Of a DNA stretch of 64,000 nt, positions 38,295-52,170 are shown piece after piece (the first letter of the stretch is position 1; every line of letters begins with the position of its first letter). This DNA is from Cyanoderma ruficeps. Lineage: Eukaryota; Chordata; Aves; Passeriformes; Timaliidae. The stretch covers positions 17,670,321 through 17,734,320 of the forward strand of contig VZDJ01004378.1 of NCBI GenBank assembly GCA_008694505.1, in the 5' to 3' direction. A program made the translations under genes and the position numbers. The notes under the pieces are model-generated. The model saw only the letters and a list, made by a program, of their open reading frames with translations, had not been told where the DNA came from and did no database searches.

Positions 38295-40460
38295 TAAGCA
38301 AAAGTAATTTGAAATTTCACCCACCTTTCTCCTCCTTTATTCTGTTAATAAATAATTTTTGCAGATAACAATAATTGGTATGTGAAACTCCTGCAACGAT
38401 GGAGACTTCGCTCACATACACGTTACATGTTATGTACTAACACACCTTAAGGGAAGACAAGAACTTGCGTGCAATACTGTGTAACTGTTGGTGCCTGACA
38501 CATTATTATTTAAATTAAAATATGATGTGTACTATGATGCACAGGTTTGCTGAAGAAACAGGAAGGAAAAGCTACACTGCAGCAAACAAAATGTTCTTCT
38601 TACTTGACTCTCTTTTTCCGGGGTATGCTCAGCTTCTGTACTGGGGTGAAATTGATACTGCATCTTTTAGCAAATTTTAGTAAGATACTATTGTTCCAGC
38701 AATTGTAAACTAACCATAACTTTTTCACAAGACTTTATACTTTTTCTTTAGTTTCTTGGAGGGTTTTGTCTGTTGAATATATCTCATTCTTCAGTGTGTA
38801 AATAGCATCATTTTACTTGTGTTTTTTCGTTACTTCAGACTTTGACCCTGAAAATATCCAGGTCAAGTAAATTGTTTTCTGTTAAAATAAACTAGAGTAT
38901 GATGACAAAACAAAACCAAAACTTCTCTGTATTTTGAGATTTTAATCAAGGTTTACTTAGCTTTTATTGTCTCCACTCTTATGATAAAATTAATGTGCCA
39001 ATGTTATCTAGATGTGCTTAACACATGAAAGTAACCCCAAGTAGAACTGGAAAAAAAGGACAGCTTTTTACTTAGCTAAACATCTGTGGTGAGAAGTATT
39101 TTACTGAAAACATTACCACTGCAAAATCGCACACCCAAATAAGCTGTAGTCTGTAAAAGACACAACCATTCATAAAATGTAGCACATAAGATTGTTAGAA
39201 AGAGCTGAAAGACCTTTCTATTCCAAAACAAATTTACAAAGTCAAAAATCAAACAAAGATTGGTAGAAGGTAAGAGAAAGCAAAACAGAAAGCATGAATT
39301 ATTTTGTGAAGGACAAAAATGTAATGAAAGAAGGGAAATGAGAAGTAGGATTTTTCCAGGAAAGCCGTCATTTGAGCTTTTAGAAGCTGTTGTTCATAGA
39401 AATTGGCAGGGAAGGGACTTCCACGTCCGTAACTCCAAGTCAGTTGAATGGGCTGTTAACCTTATACTTCTGAGAAAATATTTGTAAAGAGACAAGAAAG
39501 AGACACATCCAGGGGCAAAATGAGATGAGGAAAAACATATTAGAAAATATAAATCGATATAAACATATGAGAAAAATAAATTAAAAAAAGATAAATTTTT
39601 CTTAGGAAGAAACAGAAAATAACTGAACTCCTCCTTCTCAGGCAGGGCTGTATCTTAGACCCAAACAGCAGGAACATAAATTGGTAGCTGTCACTGTTAT
39701 CTTTGTTTAAATGCCAGCAGAAAATGCCTCACAGAATATATGTGTAAATATAGCTTGTAGCTGAGGTTTTCTCAAAAGGTGAAAACATTATTTACTAACA
39801 GATAAGAAAAGAAATGCATCAGAATACCAATGCAAAACCTGAATGCTGTGAGATAGCTGGTAGTATGGTGCATGGATACAGCAGAAACTAAACAATGGCC
39901 TGTTTATTTATGCAAAATATTTTCAAACATTCATAACCCATCCAGCTACAACAGGGACTAATGTGTACTGGGGTGGGGGAGTCTTGGGAGGCATCCATGT
40001 AGTAGCCTTACCCCTTACTGAATACGATCCTTCAGTTTGAAAATTTAAAAGAAAGTGGAGCAAAGGAAGCTATTTTTTTTAATGAGGAAGCAAAACATCA
40101 GAACATCTACAGGAGTGTGCAGCTATCTACTAACACTGTGAAAGTAGGTGGTTTCTTGCTTTCTTCCTTGAATGCCGTCTTGTTTGTCTTGCAGAAATGC
40201 TGGGCATCTTACCTCACTGGGATGGATGAGGCTTCTTCCTCTACAGGAGTGGGGACAGCTAGGTCAAGGTGAAAAAACCTCAGGGAAAAAACATTTTCTT
40301 ACATATGTGAGCTATTCTCTTAATGCATGTGTTCAGACAGGGTTGCCTAAAACACTTTAGAGCATTGTTTCCGTAAAGCATAATTACTGTTGTTAACAGG
40401 TTATTTCCGACTATTTCCTGGTGTATGACTATGATCAGACCATCTAACCTTGAGCAAAGG

Positions 40461-40640
40461 CCCGGGTCCTGCTGCCACAGGCCGAAGACCTGTGCATGAG
40501 ACTGAACCGTCTGTTCCCGGCTCGCAGTACTGCCAAGGGGCAGAAGATGGCAGAAGGAAGCCCTGAACTGGCATCCCACCAGTCCAGGTGGGAAAGCCCT
40601 GCCGGGAACTACTCGGCAGAGGACGGAACAGCCGCGTCTC
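40461..40640. other. CpG-rich patch
   Basis: Ten CpG dinucleotides in about 180 bp, where neighbouring kilobases have few. It includes CCCGGG and GCCGCG. The patch is GC-rich and has no recognised coding signal. It could be a small CpG island, an enhancer, or a noncoding first exon. Confidence 0.5.
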
Positions 40641-43600
40641 ACCTCCTTGTGAGGATGCCTTTTCATGTCGGCATTTTTAGGGTGTTTTCTTTGCCTTTGT
40701 GTATTATCCTTCAGCAGCAGATGAAAGGAGCAGGAAAACCCACGTTGTCAATTAATGGCTTAAGGATTGGTGCAATCAGAGGAATTTTTAGGTTTTTTGA
40801 TCATGGGACAAGCTGAAAACCGAGTGGGAACATAAAACAATCCAGTAATAGACTGGTTGTGAATTTCTCTTTTCACCCTGCTTTTGTAGCTATTGCTGAG
40901 ATCAGAATCTGGTCTTTTATGACAACCTCTGGAGAGCCACGTTCCAAAGGACAACGGTCCTCTGAAATCTCAAAAACAGATGAAACACCAGATTTGGATC
41001 TCTTGCATAGCTTATTTTGTATGTTTTAGCCAAGCACTTATGTTTAATGAGACCTTCATGCACTTTGCTTGCAAGGATTCATTTGCAAACTAGTCCAAAC
41101 ACACCATCAGAGAGAACACCAACACTGGACCAGTGCCAGTCCTGCTTGCCTCCATTCAGTGATAAACAAGCTGTCAAAGGCAATGCTCCTCCCTTTAGAG
41201 TGAAAATTTAGTGAAACCACAAAACCCTTTCATCCACGTGGAACTTTAAAGGAGAGTTACTGGATTTTGACAAAGCTGCAAAGATGAAGACAGAAACATT
41301 ATTTGATCCTTGAACATCGGCTGCTTTCTTCCCAGTCTCCTCACTTGATCAAATACCTTAAAATGAGACCCAGCAGCTAAACTAATCTGTTCTGGAACAG
41401 ATCCTACAGGCAATGCCCAAGTAAGAAATAGCCACAGAAAAATCTCCAAAGGTAGCTGTAGGTCGCAGCACAGACCAATTGCAGAGTGGATTGACTAGGA
41501 AACTCTCCTTTACATGCTTTGCTGCTCTTTTCTTTCTCTCCACTTCAATCTGAATGACTCATTGCCATCATTGCTTTTCTGGCAAGCTCTTCTTTGCACC
41601 CTTTTTGCCCTATGTATGGAGAGGGTGAGGAGCAGGGGACTTTTACTGGCTGCCTCTTATAGTGTGCCTGCTGCCTGCAGCACCCTGAGGTGATGGCAAG
41701 TACAGGAAGCCTCCACCCCCAGAGCTCTTCATGGAGCTCTGCATCACTGCAAACAGACCCATGCTCACAACAGCAGTAAGAATAGAAAACAGAAGTGCTC
41801 AAACTTAGCAGCCCTTATACCACATCCCTTTACACAATCGGATCAGTGTTAACACAATTGCACAGACTAAGACAAAGGCAACTGCTGTTTTTTAATTCAT
41901 TTTGTTCAAGAAGGAGCAGCAAGTGGCTACCTACATTTTTAGAGGAACTGAACATCTTTAATCTGTCTGTCCTCCCTCACAGGACCAAGTGACCAAAACA
42001 GGAACTGCATTGCCTTAGTGCCCTCTCAAAGGCCAGCCTAAGTACAGCACCACAAAGCAGCACTCCCCCAGTGTGCCCACCCAGCATTCTATCTGCTGAC
42101 ACTCTTGTCCTTGCTCTCACTGCCCTGATAAAGTGTGATACAAATTGGAGTTGTTTGGGTTGTTAAAAAAGACCAGCTGTGTTAATTTTATCTCCACTCA
42201 AAACAAAGCAAAAAAAACACACAGAGAAAGGGTTTGACAAGGGGAAAGAGAAGAAGAAAAATCAATGGGGAAATAAATAATGGGTTTTAAGCTTCTAAGA
42301 GGGTATTAATGCAGATTAAAGAGCAAACAAAAACTCTGAAGTAAGCTGACAGTGTCCTTTAAAGTGAACATGTGTGGGTTTATACATTCACATATGCCCT
42401 ACAGGTGCGCTTGCCAGCTATCCAATCAGACTGTATAAAAAGTATGCATGATTTTTCCTCCTCTCCCTCAACCCACCAGACATGTTTACTGTGAAGGAAG
42501 CTGAACAAATCTGTTCTTTTTCTATTTAAAACTCCTAATAATTATTTCATGTATACAAAGGCTTGCCTCTTTTCTTTTTCTCTTAAGCCCAAAAGGTTGG
42601 TAAGATGTTCCATTTATCAAACTCAGCACTCCAACCATCACTCTGATTTTTAGACATTTCCAAGATTTTTTTTTGTAGGAAGAAATAATTACTATTACCT
42701 CTTCAAATAGTTTCTGTTGAAGCTTCTCAGAAAGAATCTGTGAGAATGTTTTTTATACTCTTTGGTGGAGTTAAACCTGTCATGAGTCCTGGAGCAAATT
42801 TGAAGGCCAGCCCATCTTGATGTCTCACATTAGACACCAAGCCTGCCACTCTGTGATTAAATGAGTGACCAAAAGAGAGCAGAGAAGCCCCTAGTGACCC
42901 ATTTTTCTTGAGACAGGCAAGGAAAGTGCCATGTCCATCAATAAAAATGAATAAGGAGGGGGGGCAACAAGGCAAGTAGAGAAAAACTGAACCGTGGCGT
43001 GTTGATGGAACTTAACACAACATGGCTGCAAAGCTGGTGGTTTTGAAGAGAATGATATGTCCATCAAGTATTTTCCTGTCCATTGATTTTATATAAAATC
43101 TTTAGAAGACCAGGCTCATTTTGCATCCAGTAAATTGTCACATTTTGGGGTGGGTCTTATCACTGCACTGAAAGTATTGTCCTTTTTCATAAATCCACAA
43201 ACTCTATTAATGACCATTATTTCCAGTAGTCCCCCATCAGTATCTGGAATGTCTGGAGTGGACTCAATTGGCCATGTAGCCAATACACAACCTGTTGTGG
43301 AAGTGAGAAAAACCTAACAAAATTTAGCAAATTATGCTTTTAGTAAGCAAATACTTGGTGATGCCCATGACTTTTCCAGCTGCCTACTCAACAGGAGAAG
43401 TCAGAGAGGCAGAAATATTTCTTTAAAGGTCTGAGCTCTATCCCATTTGTAGGTGTCCATCTCCAAAAATTTTTTTCTCTGTACATCTCTCTCTTCCTCT
43501 GTGTAATCCTCATTCTAATAGTTCACTTCCACATCTCTGACAATCATTTATGTCTAAAACTAAATCTATGGTCAATTTTTCCCATTTTTTTTTACTGCTC

Positions 43601-44467
43601 TTAACCTCATAATTTCTCCAGCCCGTGATCAGGGAAAATTTTAGATTCTCCTCCCTCTATCAGTCACTGTATGAGCCAAGTCAGTTTGCCTCCTCTTACA
43701 TAATAGCTCTCAGATTTATCCTTTCTTGCAGCAGCCAGCTAAGGCTCATAGCAGCATCACACCTTTTTGCCTTTTGTCTGCAATAATCTGGTCTCCAGCC
43801 ATGTTCCAGCACTACTGCTTCCTTCACTTCCATCTAAAATAGCAGGATTAGAATCCTGTTCCCAGCTCATTGCTTCGGCTGCATCACCACTCTCCTTGCG
43901 TCCTTGCAGTGGTTTCGCATTTTTGAACGCAAGCAACTTACCTTTGCCTTTAAGATCCTTCGCATTTAGCCTCACCCTATCTGTCAAATATATTGGCCTA
44001 TCAAACTGTCAGCTTCTGCCTGTGATCTGACAAAGATGACAGCCTTGATCACCACTTCTGCTTCTTCCTTAATCACCTCTATGCTTTCATCTGCCCATCC
44101 CCTATGCAAAAAAAATAGTCCTATGGAAAATACTTAATTTCACCTCCCCTGCAGGCTTCTCCATCTGGGGACAGAGAAATAAGCTCCATCACTCCTTTCC
44201 TGCACTGGTCTAGCAAATGCGATACCTGCTAAATCCTGTTCAATTTGTACTTCTTGTATATTTTCATCTAACTTGCACTGAGGTCATCCATCACACTGAC
44301 ATTGAGAAGAGTTGTAGCTTTTGCTACCTGTCTCTGACCTACACGGGAGCCCTTGCTCCTTTTAGAAGTGCTAGCAGTGACTGTGAGGAATGTCTCTTCA
44401 GAATTGTTAAGAAGGAATCCAAGTCATCTTATTTTTGTAAGGATAGGGGGCCATGTCCATGAAAGGC

Positions 44468-44520
44468 ATTAAGTGCCTAATCTAATGTTTAGATGCCTAA
44501 CCTATGGAAATCAGTAACAA
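44468..44520. repeat. Possible ancient amniote repeat remnant
   Basis: 'aattaggcacc'-style text appears as 'aagtgcctaa', 'agatgcctaacctatggaaa', 'tcag'. This resembles old interspersed repeats with 'ttaggtgcctaa...aatcaatggg' blocks. The family is not identified. Confidence 0.3.
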
Positions 44521-47500
44521 ATTAGGGATTTTATAGAAACTACATAGTCTCCTCCGTCCAGCTCTGCAGATACATTTTTGAGGCCTCAAGCCTCAAATGG
44601 CTGCAGTAGAGTGTGTGTGTGGTTAGCTCTGCCTACATTGAACTACAGTGAAAAAGTTTCCCTGTAATTGCATCTCTTCCCAGCAAGGGAAGCTCAGTTT
44701 CTGGGTTAGTACTGTGTTATCCTCTGCTGCTTCATCTGTTTTGCCTGTCTTACATATATTCTCTTTGTCTTCTCATGTCTTCTCCTGCCAATTAGTGAAC
44801 ACAAGTCCAAGATAATGGCAGTATCTTATAGCCATAGCAGTATTACTGCCCACACCAGTGACATGATGCTGGCCAGTTCCAGCTCAGATTTTCACTCATA
44901 AGGTCTTCTTCCCTTGGCCTAGATATGAGCCAGGAAAGAACAGCTTCATGCCCTCTGCATATGAGCTTTTTCATCATGATTGCTCAGCTGCCACATTGAG
45001 ACCTGCCTTTAAGGTAATGACCTGGTCACAGATTCTAGCATTGCAACGATTAATTTTACAGAACAAAGGTGTTTATTCTCAGCTATCTATTATTCTGCTT
45101 GCTTAGGTCTTGGGAACCTCTTTGGGCTATTGACTTGATGCACTTTGGGAGAGGTTATGGCATTGGATTGCTCAGAACTTTGAGACAGCTAAAATGGATA
45201 TTGATGACTCATTGTTATATAATTGCATAATATCAGAAGGCTGTTACACTCAGGTAGTTTTGGCCACCTCCCCTTCTTTCACAGAAGCCAAAATCTTGTA
45301 CCCAGACCGTGTTTCCTAACAAAACTGTGCTCTTTCTGGCCATTTTTCATTTGCTGCTTCTACTACTATGAATTCTTGGCAATGAACCTTAGTGTAAAAA
45401 GAGTTATGCTATGGAGTTAAATGACAGAGTTTGGAAGAGGTTTTAACTTTATTAATTCTTAGCCACCAAAGTGGAATGGTGTTACATTTGGACTTTTTAT
45501 TCTTTTGATATTTCTAGAAATCCCACTGAAACACTGTTGACTAAAGTTCAGTCACTCATAAAACTTTACAGATCGTTAAAATTTCTGTTTATTCCAACTC
45601 TGAGGGAGATGTAGGTTACACTATTTTAGATGTAACTAACTTTTACTCCTTAATGACCAACAAAAATCAGGTCCAAATTAAATTCCAGAGATTTAGTTGA
45701 AAGATTAATTTTGCCAGTGGACAGCCTGGAAAATAAAATTTTGTCCCAAAGAAATAATGTTAATTTATGTTTAATTTCATCTCCCTGAATGCGGAAAATG
45801 GACCAAAAGTGAAATAGATGGGAATCCTTGCATTGTTCTCAATTCCTTATAGGAGGAGATACTTCTTAGTCTGAACCACTAAGTTGAATTCACTTGCTTC
45901 ACTTTCCATTTCATAGGTCCTTGTACTCTCTGCTCACTTTGAACACACACAAGCTTACTCTGGTGCCATTCTGGAAGAACCAAGTCCCTGAAAATCAAAA
46001 CCTTTGAAATTTCTGGATTACAATTATTGTTCAAATAAATGCATAAACTGTGTTGTGCTGTCATAGCAAAAAGATCTATCGTATGTGGGGTTTTGGAGAA
46101 CCCCAGCAAAGTTCTTCAGTGTAACAAAGGTTTTCAGCAGAATGTCCGAATGAGGAAAACCTGACCTCAACAAAGGGATCCATCATAAAAAAGTGAATTT
46201 TATAATTGTGACTTCTCTTGCATTATGTTGTGCATACTTGCCCTTTTTGCTCCCTATCCACAATTATATGTCAATTTGTCTGTTCCTGATTCCCATACCC
46301 CTCTGGTATACTGGCTTCCATATCTATGCAGACCTGTCCCAGGACACCACTTTCACACTAACCTTCAGCCTGTGAACTGCCTCAGCAGACTTTAGCTTGT
46401 GCTTAACTGTAATGAATCAGGATATTCAAATACTGAAATGCTGGAAAATATTCAGATAGAAGTATCAGGTAATTTTCTTCAGGCTCCTGCTCTCTTGGTA
46501 CAAGTGTTTCAGGGTAGTTATTTTTAAGTGCTGTCTGCATGTAAAACTGGAAAGTGCCAATGATTTTCCCATGCTAAGTCATCTTCCTGGTCAGTGTGCT
46601 CCTTTCCCGTTTCAGGTTTCAGTGATGACTAAGATCATAGAGAAATCTTCAGTTACTCTGAGGTCAAAAAGATCTCAATTGGAATCTCTAACATTTAGCA
46701 TGCTCTGTTGATGCTGCACTTCTCTGTAGAAAGCTTTTTTAAAGTTCTGCATAGGAAATGAGAGATTTACACACTGTCTGTAAGTCACCCATTTCAAAGG
46801 ATCTGCTTCTCAGTTCAAGAGCTGCATAAATACATGTTTTTCCTTTTTTGTAGGATTACTTTAGAACAAACACATTGTGTTATGATTGGTAATTAAATCA
46901 GTAAATCTCTGGAACAATTCACAGCTTTTTGATTTATTTCAATGGTCAGTGCAACATCTTGTGCTCACATTGGGCTCTTTGAAAATTATATATGGCTATG
47001 TTGACAAGTTAATTTTTTCCATTCCATTTCTTTCTCACTTCCTAATGAGACTGAAGACTGCATATAGCTCAACTATTTTTTCATAATGTACTTTCTGGAG
47101 TACTTAGCACTTATGTTTCATATCAACTTTTATTTTGAGTAATGAATTAGCACTTCAACCCCGAAATCCCTCTGACAAGAACTTGGATGTACATGTATTT
47201 TCCCAAGTATCACAAATAACACATCCAAATGTGCATACAATATAAATGTGTGCTCATCAAGGAGGGGAAGGAAGCTATATAAAAACATTTGGATCTTCAT
47301 TTCAGGCAGGCATGCTGAAGTTTGGGTGTTTGTTCAAAGTCTATCCAAATCTATCTGAACCTTTTGGCTTTGGAAATCATCGGAAATCTTGCAAGGTCAA
47401 ACTTTCTCATGAGATTGCCTCTAATACCTCTTCAGCTTCAGTCAGGCCAGTAAAAATACCACAAAATGCTCTCTTGTCCCCTTTTTCTCCCAGCTGAAAA

Positions 47501-50500
47501 TGGAAAAGATGAGGAATGTGAAAATTAAACAATTAATCAAATTTTTTCCGACCCTAAGGAAGAGGCTTGGTTCACTTCAAGTTTGGTTTTTGTTTTTTTT
47601 ACAAGGTTTCAGGTTTGCTCTTGTTTTATGCAAACTTGTTCAGAGAACCCAAGTCTGTATGTGAATTGCATTAATTCTCGTGGTCAGAACTGCTCCTGTT
47701 AGCTTTAATGGGCTTAGTAACTACTTCACAGTCTTTCAGTTTCAGAGTACAGTGTTTACTAGGGGTTTCTATCTTTATATTCAACCACATTTCCAGGTTT
47801 TTCCCACTTCCTGATATTATGAGGCGCTTTTTTTAACAACTGTCCTGACACATAAGGAAAGCACTGATCTATAAATCTATCTTAACTGTGCACAGGCGTA
47901 CTCAAGCCAATACATCACACACATTATATTGGGCTAATGTGGAATTTAATGTGATACAGGCACACTCTTCGGGGATGTTGTACATCAATGTACCATACGT
48001 GTTTTTGACCCAGTGATGATTTCCTGAAACACTATCTTCTGCTGAGAAGGAATTCCAGGAACACTTTTGCTTTGATCTTGATGCTGCAAAAATCTTCTTC
48101 AGAACTGGTGAGTTCCTGAAGTTCTTTTCAGTTTCTAAAGCCTAGATCTCATGCAGATTAGGAGCAGTTTTAGATGATTCACCAAACAAAATGGCTTAGG
48201 ATTACTGTGAACAGCTACCTCAAAGTTGCATGTAAACAAACCATACTGTAAAAAAAAACATAACATAATATAACATATTATCAACATGCAAATAACATTC
48301 TCTCATGTAACTGAGGAAGATTTTGAATAGCTGCTGGTTGCCACGGTATGGCAGCATCAGAGAAAAAGTTTCCAGGTAGAAATTCTTCTTTGTCCCTCTT
48401 CATTTTTCTTGACACTGGTAAGTGAAATGCCAAGGAAGTTATTCCAAAATTAGGTATTTGCCAAGAAGTTCTGTAATGAAAATAGAATGAATATGCTCTT
48501 TTTGGCCACTTCACAAGAAAGGAAGTTAAAACCATGAAATTACACAAATTTTATTACTGGATTGTTTGTTTTTCTCTGTAAAAAAATCATTATACAATAG
48601 ATGAAAGGTCTGAAATAATTAAGGAAAAAAATACAGTTGCAAGTATAAATTTGGACTTTCTCTTTGTTTCAACAAATGTGAGAATGCCGAACTTGCATTT
48701 CTGAAGGTGTCCATGTAGTGATATGCAAAATAAAATTACTTTTCTTTTAGGTTTTAATGACATTTGGTCATTTTCCCATTGAGACTGAAAACCAATTATA
48801 AAGAATTGCATGTTTTCCAGTCCTCTTGCTTTGTTCTGAACACAACTGTTAATTTAGTCTGGAGTTAGATGATTAAATTCTTTTTAAGTCCTCATACACG
48901 GTAAAACAGAAAGAAATTTAAAGGATTTATCCCAACAAGAAGCCTTCTCTTTTCCAAGAGGTCTGTTGAATAGAAGGTGTTTCAGACACTCATGATGCAA
49001 TTAAAATTACTCATTGTACTGAAGTCAATAGCTGGCACGAAGCAAGTAACTTTACTGGGATTAGTCCCAGTTGCATTTCAATTCAGCTCCCAAATTTCAG
49101 CTGTACTGAATTATTCCTGGTTAGACAAAGGAATAAAGTTATGAGAAAAAAATGGAGGGATAATATTATTTCAGCAGTCTTGAGAGATGTCCATCATTTG
49201 TTTTAAAAGCTACATGGATACATTTATTCAACATTTTCAAAGGCTTGAGTTTATTTCTTAATGCTGTTCTTACTTGTCTTCACCATTTTTGCTATGTTCC
49301 CAAATTACCACTAACTGGCACTACTGAGTGAGACTTCAGCTTAAGTCAGAAAGGCCAATGGGAACCTTGTAACACACTAAGATTTATGCTTGCCATGCAA
49401 ACCAGTTCAAGTGTACTCCTTACTGTTCCAAGTTTAATGGGGTGGATTGGAGATATTTTGGACTACATGTATGCTGGTAGAACAATTACGGTCAGGACAT
49501 CAGTTTGAAAAATTTCCCAGGATGATCTGTTAAATGTAATTGTTAGAAAACTTCCCAGTTTTGACATGAGACAATTAATACTCTCCCAAATAATGCAAAG
49601 GGGTTAGCACAAGGCAGAGACTCTCCCCAGGAGGAGTATAGACAAGGTTGTCCTGTTTTGAGAAGGAAACATTTTTATCAATCACAGTCTGTCATGGCAC
49701 TTGTCCCTGAGATTGACATCTGTCCCATTTTCTCTACTGTAGGGGTCAACTGTCCATATGTAGGGCATGGAGTCCATGTGCCTGCTCAGGATGCACTGGT
49801 CACTGTAGCCAAAGAGGAAACTTAAATGATTTGCCATGAAGAGACCAAAAACTTGACCTGCACCCTCTACCAGCAAAGGCCAAGATGCATTTAAATTGGA
49901 TGTGTTTGCAAGAGTAGTGGCAGGTCCTTCACATATCAGTTGGTCGAAAAACGATATAAGTATCTTTCCTTATGCCTAAGAACACAAATTCAACCTTAGC
50001 AGATTAATCTTGAACTGATGGAAATGAGATTTCTTGCATATGAAAAACAAATCTGATACTACTTTTATACTTAAAACTAAACAGTATCTATATAGAGGAA
50101 AATTAAATTACAGAACACATCAAGTGAGAAGCTGAATTCTTAATGGGACTATTTTTTTCTCCTGAAGACTGGCATAACCTCTCTGTTATATTGTGTTAAA
50201 CAGTTATAAAATTCTTCTTCCAGTAGTTTGTGCATTCCTTGGCCACAATGAATAATACTTTTTCTCTCTTTGTGATTTTTCTTTAAGGGAATTTAATCAT
50301 TATGAGTGGTTCCAGATTTGTAGCACTGGAAAAGGAAGCCTTCAACTTTGTGGAAGGTAAGCCAGTGGGTAGCAAAAATGCAAATATATTCATGATGCAC
50401 TTCCACTTTTTAGCTTCAAAAGGAATGCTACTCTCTGGGGCATTCTGTATTTCACACTTCATTAAGAGCTTCTACTATGCTCTACATCTTTCTACGTGTA

Positions 50501-52150
50501 TAAGCATGTGACAGAGTAGAGGATGGAAATATTTCTGTACCCTTTTCTTAGGGTTTCCTTCTTTTTCTTCAGTCAGAATGAGTGGTTGGACAGCAGAGGA
50601 GTTGTCTCCCCAAACCAACAGCTCTCTCACTATCTGGTGTTTGTGGGGTTGCACCAAAATCAAAGGATTCCAGGTAGAGAAACCATGGGAACTCAACACT
50701 GGTTCCCAGGTCAGGTTGCAGGGAGGCTTTCTGCCACAAGGAGAATCTGTCTGTTCTTCCCTGGAACTTCCCTTCCTGACTCTTCCTGGGAACTTACACC
50801 ACAAAGGTGGGAGGCAACTCTATGAGCCATGGCAATCTAGGCATCCACCACCTCTAAGGGTTTAAACAATGGCTGAGATGGATCAACTAACTGTCCTCAT
50901 TTCATAGTCATCTATCCTCAAACCAGCTGCACAGAAGGACAGAAGGGAGCGCTGGGGCTGAAGACAAAGGACAGGACAGCACAGCTGACACTCTTGTCTC
51001 TGCACATGCAGTACAACATGTATGGCAGCCTGTATCTTACACTGGGAACTCTACCAAACTGCACCAGCAAAACTGAAATTTATGTGATGGGAACAAAATA
51101 CAACAAATTTAAGAGCTGGACTAGAACCAGTTACATATTTCACTGGGTAATGTCAATGATAAATTATCTGATTTGGTATCTGGATTTTACAGAAGTATGA
51201 ATCTTATGTGTGTCCAGAAGAGAAGATTTAAAGTGAAATGGGATACAGTGTGGTAGGAAAGAATTCCAAATGGCTGCCACTAGTAAAAACACAGTTTGAA
51301 TCTATTGTCTAAGCAGAAACATGCAATTTTCCAGGGTATAAATAGAGTCAGTGAATTTTGGTGTCAACAAAAGGGCAAAAATGGTTTAAGGTAAGTTAAT
51401 AGAAAGGCCATAGTTCGGTGCCAATCATTTCAAGTCAGAGTCCTCTGACTGCATATCGAATGTATATAGACTGCTCTAGTTTCAAGCTAATTGGTTTTGG
51501 ATTTTCCAGTGCTCTGTACTGCTTGATCGGGAACACATGAGACCATAGAAGTGTCAAAGAATATCACTGGCAATACCCCAGTAGCAAATCTTTCCTCTTT
51601 TCTTGCATGGTCCATTTAACTGAACACTCATATCAGTGGCAGATTCATTGCAAAACACATTTTTCATTTTTATGCCCTTTTTATGAAAGCTGTAAAGTTA
51701 TATGCTTAAAAGACTTTGGCTGAAAAACTATGTGAAAATGGATAACATTTACTTTTCCTAAGCTTGGGGTGGAGTAAGTGGTTCACATTTATGAATATCC
51801 CTGAATGTGATGCATTTTTATTAACATTTCTACTTACAAGCTATTACCATATGTCTGATTTAAAATGCATTTTGAAAGATTAAATTCAAAATACCTGCTA
51901 TCTTTATGCATATGAGGACGTCCAACAATTCATACAAGATGCATTAGATTGGAAAGACTGAAAAAAAAGGCTGCTGATGACTTGTTTTTCCTTATTTTAC
52001 CTCTTTATGCAACCTGAGGATATCTTAAATACATTACAGAGGCATTGTGCCCATCATGGTTCTTTAGAATAATGGCCTTATCCGAGGTGGTCTGAGCTGA
52101 CAAAACAATCAGGGCCAAACCTGAGCCTCCATTTTTTATGGAAGGAAAAT

Positions 52151-52170
52151 TCCCATTGACGTCAATGGGA
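52151..52170. promoter_or_regulatory. 20-bp perfect palindrome with CRE core
   Basis: TCCCATTGACGTCAATGGGA equals its own reverse complement. The centre is the full CREB/ATF site TGACGTCA. The following 'gttttgcctga' and 'attggcccc' resemble an old amniote repeat I half-recognise, so the palindrome may come from a repeat. Confidence 0.6.

Larger units (their letters stand above)
25641..40460. other. Intergenic or upstream region, no exon seen
   Basis: Lies above the TSPAN8 start. Short frames only. It has a G-rich stretch at 27373-27426 and the AP-1/ETS pair at 38275. 36.1-37.4 kb is pyrimidine-rich on the plus strand. Small noncoding exons of TSPAN8 could hide here. Confidence 0.55.

Noticed and set aside
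52151..52170. CRE palindrome as a viral enhancer insertion
   Set aside because: Strong viral enhancers use similar CRE repeats, but a single motif with no other viral sequence nearby is better explained by convergence or an old repeat.
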